Shown one piece after another: positions 49,799-59,872 of a stretch of DNA of 64,000 nt. This stretch comes from Mojavia pulchra JT2-VF2. GTDB taxonomy: Bacteria > Cyanobacteriota > Cyanobacteriia > Cyanobacteriales > Nostocaceae. The notes beneath the pieces were generated by a model. That model was not told the origin of the DNA and made no database searches. It worked only from the letters and a program-made list of their open reading frames with translations. Location of the stretch: the NCBI GenBank assembly GCA_019359325.1, contig JAHHHN010000002.1:424761-488760 (forward strand), given 5' to 3'. Position 1 is the stretch's first letter, and each line of letters begins with the position of its first letter. The translations under genes were made by a program, and so were the position numbers.

Positions 49799-50521
49799 AT
49801 GCTAGACAAAATTTTTGATTATCTTAACTTTCACTTCAGCGTAGAAGCTCCTATAGTCCTGCTTATCCTGGTGTTTTTAGAGGCGGTGCTGTCTGCTGAC
49901 AATGCGATCGCCCTCGCTGCGATCGCCCAAGGATTAGAAGATAAAGAACTTGAGCGGCGGGCCCTCAACTTTGGTTTAATCGTTGCTTATGTGCTGCGAA
50001 TTACCCTAATTCTCACTGCCACTTGGGTGCAAAACTTCTGGCAATTTGAACTATTGGGTGCTGCCTACTTGCTGTGGCTGGTATTTCAACACTTTACCTC
50101 CCAAGAAGCTGATGATGATCACCACCACGGCCCCAGGTTTAGCTCTTTGTTGCAAGCGATACCTGTGATTGCATTTACAGATTTAGCATTTTCTTTGGAT
50201 AGTGTGACAACTGCGATCGCTGTTTCTCAAGAAAAGTGGTTAGTTCTAACGGGTGCAACAATTGGGATCATCACTCTACGATTCATGGCAGGATTGTTTA
50301 TCCGGTGGTTAGACGAATTTGAGAACTTAGAGGACGCAGGCTATATTACTGTGGCATTGGTAGGTTTACGTCTGTTGTTGAGGGTTGTAAACGATAGTTT
50401 TGTTCCACCAGAATGGTTAATGATTACTGCGATCGCTCTGATCCTGGCCTGGGGATTTTCTAAGCGCACTCTCATTGAAGTGCCCCAGGAGATAACTGAA
50501 AAGAGCGAAGTAACGAAATAA
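49799..50521 (+). CDS. TerC-family integral membrane protein
   Basis: This 240-residue protein has about seven membrane helices and the TerC signature acidic residues within them: VFLEAVLSADNAIALAAIAQ (E and D near residue 30) and AFTDLAFSLDSVTTAIAVSQ (the paired repeat). A His/Asp-rich loop (DDDHHHGPRF) lies between. TerC-family proteins move or handle metal ions such as Mn2+ and, in phototrophs, are linked to manganese and thylakoid biogenesis. The substrate here is inferred. It is convergent with ndk. Confidence 0.9.
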   Translation: MLDKIFDYLNFHFSVEAPIVLLILVFLEAVLSADNAIALAAIAQGLEDKELERRALNFGLIVAYVLRITLILTATWVQNFWQFELLGAAYLLWLVFQHFTSQEADDDHHHGPRFSSLLQAIPVIAFTDLAFSLDSVTTAIAVSQEKWLVLTGATIGIITLRFMAGLFIRWLDEFENLEDAGYITVALVGLRLLLRVVNDSFVPPEWLMITAIALILAWGFSKRTLIEVPQEITEKSEVTK

Positions 50522-50529
50522 GAAAACGG

Positions 50530-50656
50530 GAATGGGGCATTGGGCATTGGGCATGGGGCATGGGGCATCGGGGAAGTTTTCTCCCCTGCTCCCTGCTTCC
50601 TGCTCCCCTGCTCCCTGCTCCCTGCTCCCTGCTCCCTGCTCCCTGCTCCCTTGCTT
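50530..50656. repeat. Low-complexity GGGCATT / CTCCCTG tandem repeats
   Basis: GGGCATTGGGCATTGGGCAT and GGGGCATGGGGCAT at 50532-50569 are followed by runs of CTCCCTG (about 50582-50650). Such seven-base arrays are common between genes of Nostocales. They lie between the convergent terC and ndk genes. Confidence 0.85.
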
Positions 50657-50682
50657 TTTCCCAATCCCCAGTTCCTAACTCA

Positions 50683-51132
50683 TTACTCGTGCAACCAAGG
50701 AGTTAATTCTGGTTGCCAAGTTACCAATTCTTCATCCTTAAACCACAGAGCTACTTCTTGTTGCGCTGTTTCAGGAGCATCAGAACCGTGGATGATGTTA
50801 CGACCAATGTTAATACCCAAATCGCCTCTAATTGTACCTGGTTCAGCGTTTAAGGGGTTAGTCGCACCAATTAGCTTTCTTGCAGAGGCAATAACGCCAT
50901 CACCTTCCCATACCATCGCTACCACAGGGCCAGAGGTAATAAATTCTACCAATCCTGCAAAAAATGGTCTTTCCCGGTGGACATCATAGTGCTGTTCAGC
51001 TAATTCCCGGCTGGGTTTTAAAAGCTTCAAACCAACTAGGGTAAAACCTTTTTTTTCAAAGCGACCGATAATTTCACTCACCAGTCCGCGTTGTACGCCA
51101 TCAGGCTTAATTGCTAAGAATGTGCGTTCCAA
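50683..51132 (-). CDS. ndk: Nucleoside diphosphate kinase
   Basis: This 149-residue enzyme exchanges the terminal phosphate between nucleoside tri- and diphosphates. It begins [18 protein letters not shown] (K9 and the N-terminal PDGV motif) and has the catalytic H115 in [33 protein letters not shown] and [10 protein letters not shown] are diagnostic. It is divergent from speA. Confidence 0.98.
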   Translation of the reverse strand: MERTFLAIKPDGVQRGLVSEIIGRFEKKGFTLVGLKLLKPSRELAEQHYDVHRERPFFAGLVEFITSGPVVAMVWEGDGVIASARKLIGATNPLNAEPGTIRGDLGINIGRNIIHGSDAPETAQQEVALWFKDEELVTWQPELTPWLHE

Positions 51133-51383
51133 AGCTATGCTCCCAAAACTTAATAAATTTTTTACGATTAATTGTCCAGTGTTTAGTGTCAGTTATTAGT
51201 TGTTCTTTGTCCAGTAGTGGCAAGATTTGGCATACTTAACCAAAGCTTAATCACTCATAATTAATGACACATTACCCTTGACCAATCAGAGTTTATCTCA
51301 GAAATTATCTTTGGGTGCATATGCGTTCAAAGATGAATGCGCTAAATTGAAAATTCGTGGGTGAAAACAGAGGTCAGGAAGAA

Positions 51384-53402
51384 ATGGGTGTTGAATCAAC
51401 TACTACATCTGAAGAGGTAGTCAAGCTGCCGTCCAATGGGCATAAATCAGAAGTGAAAAACTATAAACAAAAAAAGCTTTTACCACCTAGTACTACCACA
51501 GAAGATTCGCCTCGCTCCTGGAAAATTGAGGACAGCGAAGCCCTTTATCGCATCGAAGGTTGGGGACAGCCTTATTTTTCCATTAGTGCTGCGGGTCACG
51601 TCACCGTTTCCCCCAAGGGCGATCGCGGCGGTTCTCTTGACTTGTTTGAATTAGTCAATGCCCTGAAGCAGCGGAATTTGGGGCTACCCATGTTAATTCG
51701 CTTTTCCGATATCTTGGAAGACCGAATTGAGCGGTTAAACGCTTGTTTTGCCAAAGCGATCGCCCGCTACAACTACCCTGGTGTCTATCGCGGTGTGTTT
51801 CCTGTCAAGTGCAATCAGCAGCGACACTTGATTGAAGATTTAGTCAAGTTTGGCAAACCCCACCAATTTGGTTTAGAAGCTGGTTCCAAGCCAGAATTAA
51901 TGATTGCTTTAGCTTTACTCGATACACCGGGAGCATTATTAATTTGCAACGGCTATAAAGACCGAGAATACATCGAAACGGCAATGTTAGCCCAAAGGCT
52001 AGGGCAAACACCAATTATTGTCATTGAACAGATCGAAGAGGTCGATCTGGTAATTGCTGCTAACCGCCAGTTGGGTATTAAACCCATCTTAGGTGTTCGG
52101 GCTAAACTCAGTACCCAAGGTATGGGACGTTGGGGAACTTCTAGCGGCGATCGCGCTAAATTTGGTCTGACAATGCCAGAAGTTATCGAAGCTGTTGACC
52201 AATTACGCGAAGCTGACTTGCTGGATTCCTTGCAGTTAATGCATTTCCACATCGGTTCGCAAATCTCTGCTATCAATGTAATTAAAGATGCCATCCAAGA
52301 AGCCAGCCGGATCTACGTAGAGTTAGCGATGCTGGGGGCCGATATGAAATATCTAGATGTCGGCGGTGGCTTGGGTGTAGATTACGATGGCTCACAAACC
52401 AATTTCTACGCCTCGAAAAATTACAATATGCAAAACTATGCCAACGACATCGTGGCAGAGTTAAAAGATACCTGTGCAGAGCGGCAAATTCCCGTACCTA
52501 CACTGATTAGTGAAAGTGGAAGGGCGATCGCATCCCATCAATCGGTGCTGATTTTTGATGTTCTCAGTACTAGCGATGTCCCCCTCGATCCGCCAGAACC
52601 GCCGCAAGAAGGCGAATCTCCAATAATTAATTATTTGTGGGAAACATACCAATCAATTAACAAAGAAAATTATCAAGAGTTCTACCACGACGCGGCTCAA
52701 TTTAAAGAAGAAGCCATTAGCCGCTTCAACTTGGGCATTTTACGTCTAAGAGAACGCGCCAAAGCCGAAAGACTTTACTGGGCTTGCTGTCAGAAAATTC
52801 TTAACATGACTAGGCAGCAGGAATACGTACCTGATGAGTTGGAAGACCTAGAGCAAATCATGGCTTCTATCTACTACGTCAATATGTCAGTGTTTCAATC
52901 AGCACCAGACTGTTGGGCGATCGACCAGTTATTTCCAATCATGCCAATACACCGCTTAGATGAAGAACCAACACGGCGGGGAATATTGGCAGACCTCACC
53001 TGCGATAGTGATGGCAAAATCGACCGCTTTATTGACCTACGTGATGTCAAATCTGTTTTAGAACTGCACACTTTTAAGCCAGGAGAACCCTACTACTTGG
53101 GGATGTTTCTCAGTGGAGCTTACCAAGAGATCATGGGTAATTTACACAACCTGTTTGGCGACACTAACGCAGTTCATATCCAATTGACCCCCAAAGGCTA
53201 CCAAATTGAACACGTCGTTAAAGGCGATACCATGAGCGAAGTGGTAGGCTACGTGCAATATGACTCTGAAGATATGGTGGAAAACATCCGCCAGCGTTGC
53301 GAAAAAGCTTTGGAAGAAAAGCGCATCACTCTAGCAGAATCTCAGCGATTACTACAAACCTACGAACAGAGCCTTAGAAGATATACATATTTGAATAGTT
53401 AA
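51384..53402 (+). CDS. speA: Biosynthetic arginine decarboxylase
   Basis: SpeA converts arginine to agmatine, the first step of polyamine synthesis, using PLP. The PLP-binding Lys lies in YRGVFPVKCNQQRHLIEDL. Other motifs: FGLEAGSKPELMIAL, LGVRAKLSTQGMGRWGTSSG, HFHIGSQISAI and LDVGGGLGVDYDGS, and the C-terminal PHIGAYQE-equivalent FLSGAYQEIMGNLHNLFGD. ATG 51384 (MGVESTTTSEE) is preferred; GTG 51357 would add nine residues. The first ~50 residues are disordered. It is monocistronic. Confidence 0.95.
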   Translation: MGVESTTTSEEVVKLPSNGHKSEVKNYKQKKLLPPSTTTEDSPRSWKIEDSEALYRIEGWGQPYFSISAAGHVTVSPKGDRGGSLDLFELVNALKQRNLGLPMLIRFSDILEDRIERLNACFAKAIARYNYPGVYRGVFPVKCNQQRHLIEDLVKFGKPHQFGLEAGSKPELMIALALLDTPGALLICNGYKDREYIETAMLAQRLGQTPIIVIEQIEEVDLVIAANRQLGIKPILGVRAKLSTQGMGRWGTSSGDRAKFGLTMPEVIEAVDQLREADLLDSLQLMHFHIGSQISAINVIKDAIQEASRIYVELAMLGADMKYLDVGGGLGVDYDGSQTNFYASKNYNMQNYANDIVAELKDTCAERQIPVPTLISESGRAIASHQSVLIFDVLSTSDVPLDPPEPPQEGESPIINYLWETYQSINKENYQEFYHDAAQFKEEAISRFNLGILRLRERAKAERLYWACCQKILNMTRQQEYVPDELEDLEQIMASIYYVNMSVFQSAPDCWAIDQLFPIMPIHRLDEEPTRRGILADLTCDSDGKIDRFIDLRDVKSVLELHTFKPGEPYYLGMFLSGAYQEIMGNLHNLFGDTNAVHIQLTPKGYQIEHVVKGDTMSEVVGYVQYDSEDMVENIRQRCEKALEEKRITLAESQRLLQTYEQSLRRYTYLNS

Positions 53403-53556
53403 GGGCTAGGGACAGGGGGCTGGGGACTGGGGACAAGGGGACAAGGGGACAAGGGGACAAGGGGACAAGGGGAAAGAACCATGATTAACTCTTGCTCCTT
53501 GTCCCTCCATTCCCCATGCTCCTTGTCCTCTTCATCCAATGCCCCATCCCCAATCC
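53403..53556. repeat. GGGGACAA tandem low-complexity run
   Basis: GGACAAGG units recur about five times near 53430-53472, between the convergent speA and nucleotidyltransferase genes. A complementary-like run (CTCCTTGTCCCTCC, CTCCTTGTCCTC) follows at 53500-53535, so the gap could fold into a long imperfect hairpin and act as a shared end point. Confidence 0.75.
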
Positions 53557-54726
53557 CTAACTTACATTTGTTTCTAACAATTCTGCGATCGCTTGTCGTT
53601 CAGCAGGAGTATGGGATGGTGGTGACTGACGGGCATCAGTAATCAACCAGTCTAAAGCCGCAGCTTGGACGTCGATAGTTGCCCCGGTTTTATCCACGCA
53701 GTAACGCCCAAACACCAGCTTATCAACCAGCCTGGCTCCTGGGCCCAAACGCGACCATTCAAAAATTACACTGTTTTCTACAGTCGCGCCACTGCATATC
53801 CAACAATTAGGGCCAATCATCGCTGGGCCAACGATTTTAGCACCATCTTCAATTCTGGTCATACCACCGATGTAAACTGGGCCTGTAATATCCACTTTGT
53901 CCCAATTCACAGCCACATTTAAGCCGGTGTAGATGCCAGGGGCGACTTCATGACCAGGAATTTGCACATTTTTAATTTCACCTAGCAGCACACCGCGAAT
54001 CGCCCGCCAATAGTCTGGAACCTTACCAATATCTACCCATTCAAAATCCATAGGGTTGGCGTAGAAAGGCGCACCAATTTCCACTAGTTTTGGGAATAGC
54101 TGGCTACCGATATCGTACTCTATCCCAGAAGGAATATATTTAAATACCTCTGGCTCAAATATGTAAATACCCGTGTTGATGTTAGTGCTTAAAGCTTCTT
54201 CTGTTGAAGGTTTTTCTTGGAAAGCCTTAACGCGACCATCTTCATCAGTCACGACTACACCGTAGCTAGAAACCTCTTCCTTCGGAACCGATTTTGTAAT
54301 GATCGTAGCGATCGACCCCTTAGCTCTATGCCACTTTACTGCCTGCGTTAAATCCAGATCAATTAAAGCATCACCGCACAACACTACAAACGTATCGTCA
54401 AAAAATGGTGAAAAGTCTTGGATGCGACGCATCCCGCCAGCAGAACCGACTGCTTCCCCCACCAGCTTACCGTCGTCGTCAATTTTCCCTTCAAAAGAAT
54501 AGCCAATCTGTACACCAAACCGCTGACCGTCGCGGAAATAGTTTTCGATTTCCGCAGCCAAATGACTAACGTTGACCATAATCTGGTCAAAACCATGTTG
54601 ACGTAAAAGTTCCAGTAAAAATTCCATCACTGGCTTTTGCAGTATTGGAATCATCGGTTTGGGAATTGTATAGGTAATCGGACGCACGCGAGTACCCTTA
54701 CCCGCCGCAAGAATCATCGCTTTCAT
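53557..54726 (-). CDS. Sugar-1-phosphate nucleotidyltransferase (mannose-1-phosphate guanylyltransferase type)
   Basis: This 389-residue enzyme activates a sugar-1-phosphate to an NDP-sugar. The N-terminal nucleotidyltransferase domain has MILAAGKGTRVRPITYTIPK (the GxGTRxxPxTxxxPK signature), KPMIPILQKPVME and VLCGDALIDLDL. The C-terminal third has hexapeptide-type left-handed beta-helix repeats (VDITGPVYIGGMTRIEDGA, KIVGPAMIGPNCWI), giving a trimerisation domain. The closest family is GMPP-like mannose-1-phosphate guanylyltransferase, but glucose-1-phosphate specificity cannot be excluded. It is monocistronic. Confidence 0.9.
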   Translation of the reverse strand: MKAMILAAGKGTRVRPITYTIPKPMIPILQKPVMEFLLELLRQHGFDQIMVNVSHLAAEIENYFRDGQRFGVQIGYSFEGKIDDDGKLVGEAVGSAGGMRRIQDFSPFFDDTFVVLCGDALIDLDLTQAVKWHRAKGSIATIITKSVPKEEVSSYGVVVTDEDGRVKAFQEKPSTEEALSTNINTGIYIFEPEVFKYIPSGIEYDIGSQLFPKLVEIGAPFYANPMDFEWVDIGKVPDYWRAIRGVLLGEIKNVQIPGHEVAPGIYTGLNVAVNWDKVDITGPVYIGGMTRIEDGAKIVGPAMIGPNCWICSGATVENSVIFEWSRLGPGARLVDKLVFGRYCVDKTGATIDVQAAALDWLITDARQSPPSHTPAERQAIAELLETNVS

Positions 54727-54956
54727 ATAGATTTATTCCTCAACCACAAGCCAGTTTACTTTCAACGAGTTATGCTTCATTGGTTTCTTGCTGTTTTTAT
54801 TCATCCCTGATAGCACAAATTAGGGAAATTTGTTGCTTGTTACAACTAGCGGTATAGCATGATAATAAGTTATTGGTTATCTTTTCAATTTACTTAAATT
54901 TGGGGATTGCTGAAGAAAAAGTCTGGAAATTATCTGTACCACTGGGTTAAAGTGAC

Positions 54957-55793
54957 TTAGTTCATTGGCTGCTCCAAGGGTTTGCATGTGTTAGCTGAAT
55001 CTATGGGTAACCGAATTTTAATCTCCTGGTAAAACTCTTCTTGAAATAGCTCTACCTTGGATTGAGCCGATAACAGTAGTAGCGCCCAAAAAACACTAAC
55101 TAAGTGGCTATGTTCTGATGTATGGGCAGATCCATTTTGGTATGGTTGCTTGCTCTGCGACCATAATTCTACAAGCTGTTCCAAATTTAACCAATTTTGC
55201 TCTAAATGTAGCTTTGTTGCTGAAAGATGCAAGACTTGTTCTAATTCTCCAGCCACTTCTGTCAGATTTTCCTGGTGAGCCAGTTCTAGCGCTGCCCGCA
55301 TACTTTGGACACTAGACTGACGCCGAGGACGGATAGGTTTGCTGCTTTTTTGTACAAGTTTCAGTTGGTTCGCCATAATCTGCAATTGTTCGATTAACTC
55401 TTGCAGAGTCACACGGCGTTTTGGTGGTGGCATTGCGGCGGGGCGACGACGTATGTGTTGCTCTAATGGCAGTCGATGAGCTGAATGTAACAATACGCCA
55501 TCTTCAGATTCTAGCAATGCGTCATCTAGGATAACTTGTTGCTCATCGGCTACTGATTGTAATTGCATTAAGGTGTTTGCCTTGAATAACACCAACATCG
55601 ATGCCGATAAGAAAGCCTGTCCAGATTGAGACAAGTCGGCTTCATAGCCTCTTTGTGTTGCCTCTGGTGCCATTAGTTCTAAGTAACGGTCAATCACCTC
55701 AATTACCTGCACATCCCAAGGATCAATTTCTCCCCGTTCAGCCTGGTGAATCAGGAGTGTAATTGTTTCTAATAGCTCGGAAGCATCCATCAA
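54957..55793 (-). CDS. scpA: Segregation and condensation protein A (ScpA)
   Basis: This 278-residue kleisin joins SMC and ScpB in chromosome condensation. The N-terminal motif is LLETITLLIHQAERGEIDPW then DVQVIEVIDRYLEL, characteristic of ScpA. Residues QAFLSASMLVLFKANTLMQL follow (AxxLLxxKSxxLL region). The C-terminal winged-helix (about 205-268) is the SMC-head-binding part. No scpB lies beside it. Confidence 0.85.
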   Translation of the reverse strand: MMDASELLETITLLIHQAERGEIDPWDVQVIEVIDRYLELMAPEATQRGYEADLSQSGQAFLSASMLVLFKANTLMQLQSVADEQQVILDDALLESEDGVLLHSAHRLPLEQHIRRRPAAMPPPKRRVTLQELIEQLQIMANQLKLVQKSSKPIRPRRQSSVQSMRAALELAHQENLTEVAGELEQVLHLSATKLHLEQNWLNLEQLVELWSQSKQPYQNGSAHTSEHSHLVSVFWALLLLSAQSKVELFQEEFYQEIKIRLPIDSANTCKPLEQPMN

Positions 55794-56356
55794 TTAGTTC
55801 TAATTAAATCAAAAGTGCGTAGATTCAACAGTAAATTTATTGGATATAGACGCAAAACTGCTTGTCGTTCAACAAAAATTATGCTTGTTTTATGAAGAAA
55901 TCATCTGCTGACAGTAACGCGGGTTGTAATAAAATATAAAAATTAACCCAAGGTTTACTTTTAGCATCAATTTCATCAATTGACATAAGGAATTTTACTT
56001 AATCAATTCCAGCAATTTAAATTCAGTAATATTGGAAAATGTGATTTCGGTTATTGCAAGTTGTATTTTTAAGTATTTTGACTAATACAAGTTTTGTATT
56101 AACACAGTAGGATTGTATGATTACTGTACTAAACAGGGATGTATAGTATGATATTTTTATACTTTAAAAATCAGTAACAAGCGGTAATTTAAAATACTTA
56201 ATACAGACTTTTCGGAAATTGAGATAAACAAGGGCGATCGCTTTCTAGAATAGGTTGCCATCTCAAAGGCTGTATATAGTAGGCTGAATGGGATTACAAG
56301 TCCTGTTCGCGCACTCTGACTCTAGGGCTGGCTCAAGCAAAAAAGAGCGCTGCCTT
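55794..56356. other. Long AT-rich intergenic region
   Basis: No gene or RNA was recognised in these 563 bases. A short hairpin TAATACAA-GTT-TTGTATTA lies at 56083-56101, and several other short inverted sequences occur. It separates the scpA start from the end of the AI-2E-family gene. Confidence 0.5.
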
Positions 56357-57457
56357 TTAGCGTTTATTCTCTTCATCAGAGGCAGATTCATAAGAAACAG
56401 TAAAAGGTGATACAAAATCGCCGGAGCGGCCGCTCTTGATCGCATCAAAAGTACCTTTGATAGTACCGGCAATTGGAACAGCAACGAGTGTGCCCAACAA
56501 ACCAGCAATCTCGAATCCCATCAAAATAGCCACAAAAATCCAGATGGGATTCAGCCCGATAAAGTTACCAAGTAACTTAGGAGCTAGCAGGTTATCTTTA
56601 ATCTGCTGCATAACAATCGCTGCCAAAGCTACTTGAATTGCCAACCACCAATTTTGCAGTAGTACCAATATCGTTACTAGACCGATGGCTAGAGTTGCCC
56701 CAACAAAGGGAATTAGTTCACCTATGCCAATCACGATCGCAAACAATAAGGCAAACGGCACTTTGAGTAGTAAGAAAATTGGAGTTAGGGTTACTACCAT
56801 AAATAGCCCCAACAATAACTGGCTGAGAAAAAAGTTCTGAAAGTTGAGACGCAAGGAGGCCGTTAAGGGGAATCTGATATTAGAGGGTAACAGACTAACT
56901 AAACCAAACCACACGCGATCGCCATATAAAAGCATATAAAATGCCAGCACGACTACTAACACCAGATTTAGTAATCCTGACAACAGCGTTCCAGCAACTC
57001 CCACAGCGCCAGAAGCTAGCTGCTGCACCAAGTTTTGGATGTTGGCATTGATTTGATTGCTCACCACCCGCAAATCTAGGGGTAGACGCCGCTGCTTTGC
57101 TAAAGCCTCAAACTGTTCCAAGTTTCTTTGACTGGTAGTTAACCAATCTGGAATTTTATTTAACAGTTGAATAGTTTGGTCAATTAGCATTGGTACTAAT
57201 GTGACGCCCAGAATTACCACCAGTGTTAAAGTTACAAGCAAAACAATGATTACCGCCTGAGCATGAGTGATCCGAGCACGCTCAAATAATTTAACTGGAT
57301 AATTTAATAAAAAAGCCAGAATTGTGGCGATGCTCAAGATAGTGATTGGATGCTGGAAATACTGAAATAGTACGGAAAGCAGCCAGACATTGAGAGCGAT
57401 AATCGGGCCACTCAGACCATAAATTAACAGACGTTGTAGGGGGGCTGAACGGCGCAT
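56357..57457 (-). CDS. AI-2E transporter (UPF0118) family protein
   Basis: This polytopic protein of about 366 residues has around 6-8 membrane helices, beginning LLIYGLSGPIIALNVWLLSV, with the family loop GELIPFVGATLAIGLVTIL and DNLLAPKLLGNFIGLNPIWI, the hallmark segments of the AI-2E/PerM permease family. The family moves small molecules or ions; the substrate is unknown. The first Met (57466) is followed closely by another (57457, MRRSAP), which I take as the start. It is divergent from pdxH. Confidence 0.9.
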   Translation of the reverse strand: MRRSAPLQRLLIYGLSGPIIALNVWLLSVLFQYFQHPITILSIATILAFLLNYPVKLFERARITHAQAVIIVLLVTLTLVVILGVTLVPMLIDQTIQLLNKIPDWLTTSQRNLEQFEALAKQRRLPLDLRVVSNQINANIQNLVQQLASGAVGVAGTLLSGLLNLVLVVVLAFYMLLYGDRVWFGLVSLLPSNIRFPLTASLRLNFQNFFLSQLLLGLFMVVTLTPIFLLLKVPFALLFAIVIGIGELIPFVGATLAIGLVTILVLLQNWWLAIQVALAAIVMQQIKDNLLAPKLLGNFIGLNPIWIFVAILMGFEIAGLLGTLVAVPIAGTIKGTFDAIKSGRSGDFVSPFTVSYESASDEENKR

Positions 57458-57584
57458 CTGATGCAATCTGTTTTAGAGATTCCTGAAAAGAATTTGTTCA
57501 ACGGATATTGGCGCTGATCATCATAATAGATATTTTTAACAAAGACATACATACGCATATCTAATAACAAGGAAATAAATTACG

Positions 57585-58229
57585 ATGGATAAAACCATTG
57601 CCGACCTTCGTAAAGACTATACTTTACAAGATTTGAGTGAAACTGAGGCTGACCCTAATCCTTTTATACAATTTAAAAAATGGTTCGATCAGGCACTGGT
57701 AGCCCAACTTCCTGAACCCAATGCCATGACAATAGCTACTGCTATGCCAGAAGGGAAACCTTCGGCAAGAATGGTGCTACTAAAAGATTTTGATGAAAGA
57801 GGCTTTGTCTTCTTCACTAACTACAATAGTCGCAAAGGACAAGAACTCGCAGAAAATCCCCAGGCGTCCTTAGTTTTTTGGTGGGCAGAACTAGAACGCC
57901 AAGTCCGTATTTCTGGGCGAGTTGAGAAAGTTACTGATGAAGAGTCAGACAAGTATTTTTATAGTCGTCCTGAGAACAGTCGTCTCGGTGCATGGGCATC
58001 TAATCAAAGTGAGGTGATAGCCAACCGAGAAGTCCTAGAGCAGCGCTTGCAGGAGTTGCACGGCAAATTTGAAAATCAAGAAATTCCCCGGCCATCTCAT
58101 TGGGGTGGCTTGCGAGTTATCCCCACAGAAATCGAGTTTTGGCAGGGACGCCCTAACCGCCTACACGATCGCTTGCTTTATACTCGCATGGACGATGGTA
58201 GTTGGCAGATTGAGCGTTTATCGCCATAA
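57585..58229 (+). CDS. pdxH: Pyridoxamine 5'-phosphate oxidase
   Basis: PdxH oxidises pyridoxine or pyridoxamine 5'-phosphate to PLP with FMN. The 214-residue protein has [20 protein letters not shown], the FMN-binding [20 protein letters not shown] and [11 protein letters not shown], and the C-terminal signature [18 protein letters not shown]. Length and start are normal for the family. It is monocistronic and followed by a convergent gene. Confidence 0.97.
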   Translation: MDKTIADLRKDYTLQDLSETEADPNPFIQFKKWFDQALVAQLPEPNAMTIATAMPEGKPSARMVLLKDFDERGFVFFTNYNSRKGQELAENPQASLVFWWAELERQVRISGRVEKVTDEESDKYFYSRPENSRLGAWASNQSEVIANREVLEQRLQELHGKFENQEIPRPSHWGGLRVIPTEIEFWQGRPNRLHDRLLYTRMDDGSWQIERLSP

Positions 58230-58277
58230 ATTGCGCCAGAGTGCAATCCTCAAAATTACTCTAGCAAGCTGAATAGT

Positions 58278-59084
58278 CTACTGTTCTTGGGTAGCAACTG
58301 CTTTGGGAGCAAACTGAATCCTGGGATCGGGCATAAAAGTGTATCTGAGATACAGCCCTCCCCAGACAAACAAAGTAATCAGTAACGCACCAATGCCTAA
58401 AGGACTGGGAAGCCAGAATACAACTTCTATATGATTGAGTTCACCAGGTCTAAGCTTCCACACTAGTTGATTTTTGTTCTTTTCTGGCTGGATTGCATTT
58501 TCGGTGATGGGAATGTTTTTCGCTCCCCAAGGTGCTCTCAAGCTAAAATCTAAATCGAGAATTGAACCTGCATTTGCTAGGACATTACCGTTGCTGGAAA
58601 TCAAAGAAAGCGATCGCAAATCCAAATCATAAATTAAGCGATTACGTACTAGCAGTAAAAAATTATTTTGCTCTATGAGCAAGTTGGATTCAATCTTTGG
58701 CAATTCTGAGTCTGATTCACTTGGCGCAGACTCTGTTTTTTGATTAGTGCGAGAATTAAAAAACTCGTTAAATTTCTTTTGTAGTTCCTGCCCATTATTG
58801 AAAGGAATTGACACAATAATTTCTTCTGGAGAAAGCCGCCGCGTTTTACCTTCAAGTTTACGGGCACGACGCTCTATGCTGTTTAACCATTCATACACAT
58901 AGTCGCCACTAAAACTAGTTAGCCGTTCTCCTAATTTAATATGCTGCACTAGTTCGCCGTGATTTGAGTTATCAAAATTCACTCCAACATCGTACTTTAC
59001 ACAACCAGACAGTAGCACAGATGCTAACAGTACCAAGCACAAAATAGGTTTTGGAATTTTTGCTTTCCAAATTTGCAGGTTCAT
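58278..59084 (-). CDS. DUF3153-like lipoprotein
   Basis: This 268-residue protein has a lipoprotein signal with lipobox LLSGC (Cys28) and a beta-rich exported domain: CVKYDVGVNFDNSNHGELVQ, ERLTSFSGDYVYEWLNSIE and LVWKLRPGELNHIEVVFWLP. A C-terminal membrane helix (IGALLITLFVWGGLYLRYT) anchors it again, so most of the chain is outside the cytoplasm. The pattern matches the cyanobacterial/plant DUF3153 family, of unknown role. It lies 85 bases downstream of the TPR-helix gene on the same strand. Confidence 0.75.
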   Translation of the reverse strand: MNLQIWKAKIPKPILCLVLLASVLLSGCVKYDVGVNFDNSNHGELVQHIKLGERLTSFSGDYVYEWLNSIERRARKLEGKTRRLSPEEIIVSIPFNNGQELQKKFNEFFNSRTNQKTESAPSESDSELPKIESNLLIEQNNFLLLVRNRLIYDLDLRSLSLISSNGNVLANAGSILDLDFSLRAPWGAKNIPITENAIQPEKNKNQLVWKLRPGELNHIEVVFWLPSPLGIGALLITLFVWGGLYLRYTFMPDPRIQFAPKAVATQEQ

Positions 59085-59169
59085 TACTATAAATCTCCAA
59101 AAACGTCAAATATTTTAACCAATCTTGACTTATAACTCTTGGTACTGTTTGGTGTCAGAAAAGGTTTGT

Positions 59170-59694
59170 TTAAAAACTCAACCAAACCAAGTACGAAAGC
59201 GTTAAACCTACGACAATTAGCGCTAACCAGATAAAGCGATTATCTCTGGTATTGACCTGGCTGAGGTCAACAAATTCTGGTTCAGCTGGCTTTGGCGAAG
59301 ATTTGCGAGGATTAGCGGTTATACGAATTTTAGAATCATTATCAGGTATTGCGCCCAAATCAGGAATTTCGGTCATCCACTCGCTAGGTCTATTGAGCTT
59401 TGGTGCTTGTAGGATGTAAAGTAACTGCCGGGCTTGTTTGCTGGTTTCTACATCGGGATGGCGTTGGAGTTGTTTACACAAAGCGATCGCATCCTCTGTC
59501 CGCCCAGCCGCTTCATAAGCTGTTACTAGCCAAAGTTCTATTTCACCCCCAAGCCGAGAATTACGAGCTAACAGGGCGCTGGCTTTTTCTAAATTTTCCA
59601 CAGCTTCTCGATATTGCCCATTTTCAAAGGCAACTTTCCCAGCTTGGTAGCGAGATCTGGCAATTTCTAAACTTTCTGAACTCACGTTTTGCAC
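59170..59694 (-). CDS. TPR protein with C-terminal membrane anchor
   Basis: This 174-residue protein has about two tetratricopeptide units (YQAGKVAFENGQYREAVENL, then LWLVTAYEAAGRTEDAIALC), a Pro/Ser-rich linker (about 105-145), and one C-terminal helix (FIWLALIVVGLTLSYLVWLS) that would tail-anchor it. It is common in cyanobacteria. The DUF3153-like lipoprotein follows on the same strand, so both may act at one membrane. Function unknown. Confidence 0.8.
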   Translation of the reverse strand: MQNVSSESLEIARSRYQAGKVAFENGQYREAVENLEKASALLARNSRLGGEIELWLVTAYEAAGRTEDAIALCKQLQRHPDVETSKQARQLLYILQAPKLNRPSEWMTEIPDLGAIPDNDSKIRITANPRKSSPKPAEPEFVDLSQVNTRDNRFIWLALIVVGLTLSYLVWLSF

Positions 59695-59872
59695 ACAAAT
59701 CAGAACTGCTTTAATTTATTTTGCCAATATCAGCAATCTTTGCGGAATCTTTTTGAAACCTGTCAAAATTAAATTAGATAGACTTTTAAAATTTTTATCA
59801 AGTAGCTAGTGCTATTTCTTACGTATTTTTCGCTAACAATTCCAGGTTATCAAATTTGTGGGTAAGCAAAAT

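Noticed and set aside
50341..50664. Minus-strand and plus-strand frames through the CTCCCTG/GGGCATT region
   Set aside because: They read tandem low-complexity sequence (REQGAGS, LLPAPCS) and the end of terC in the wrong frame.
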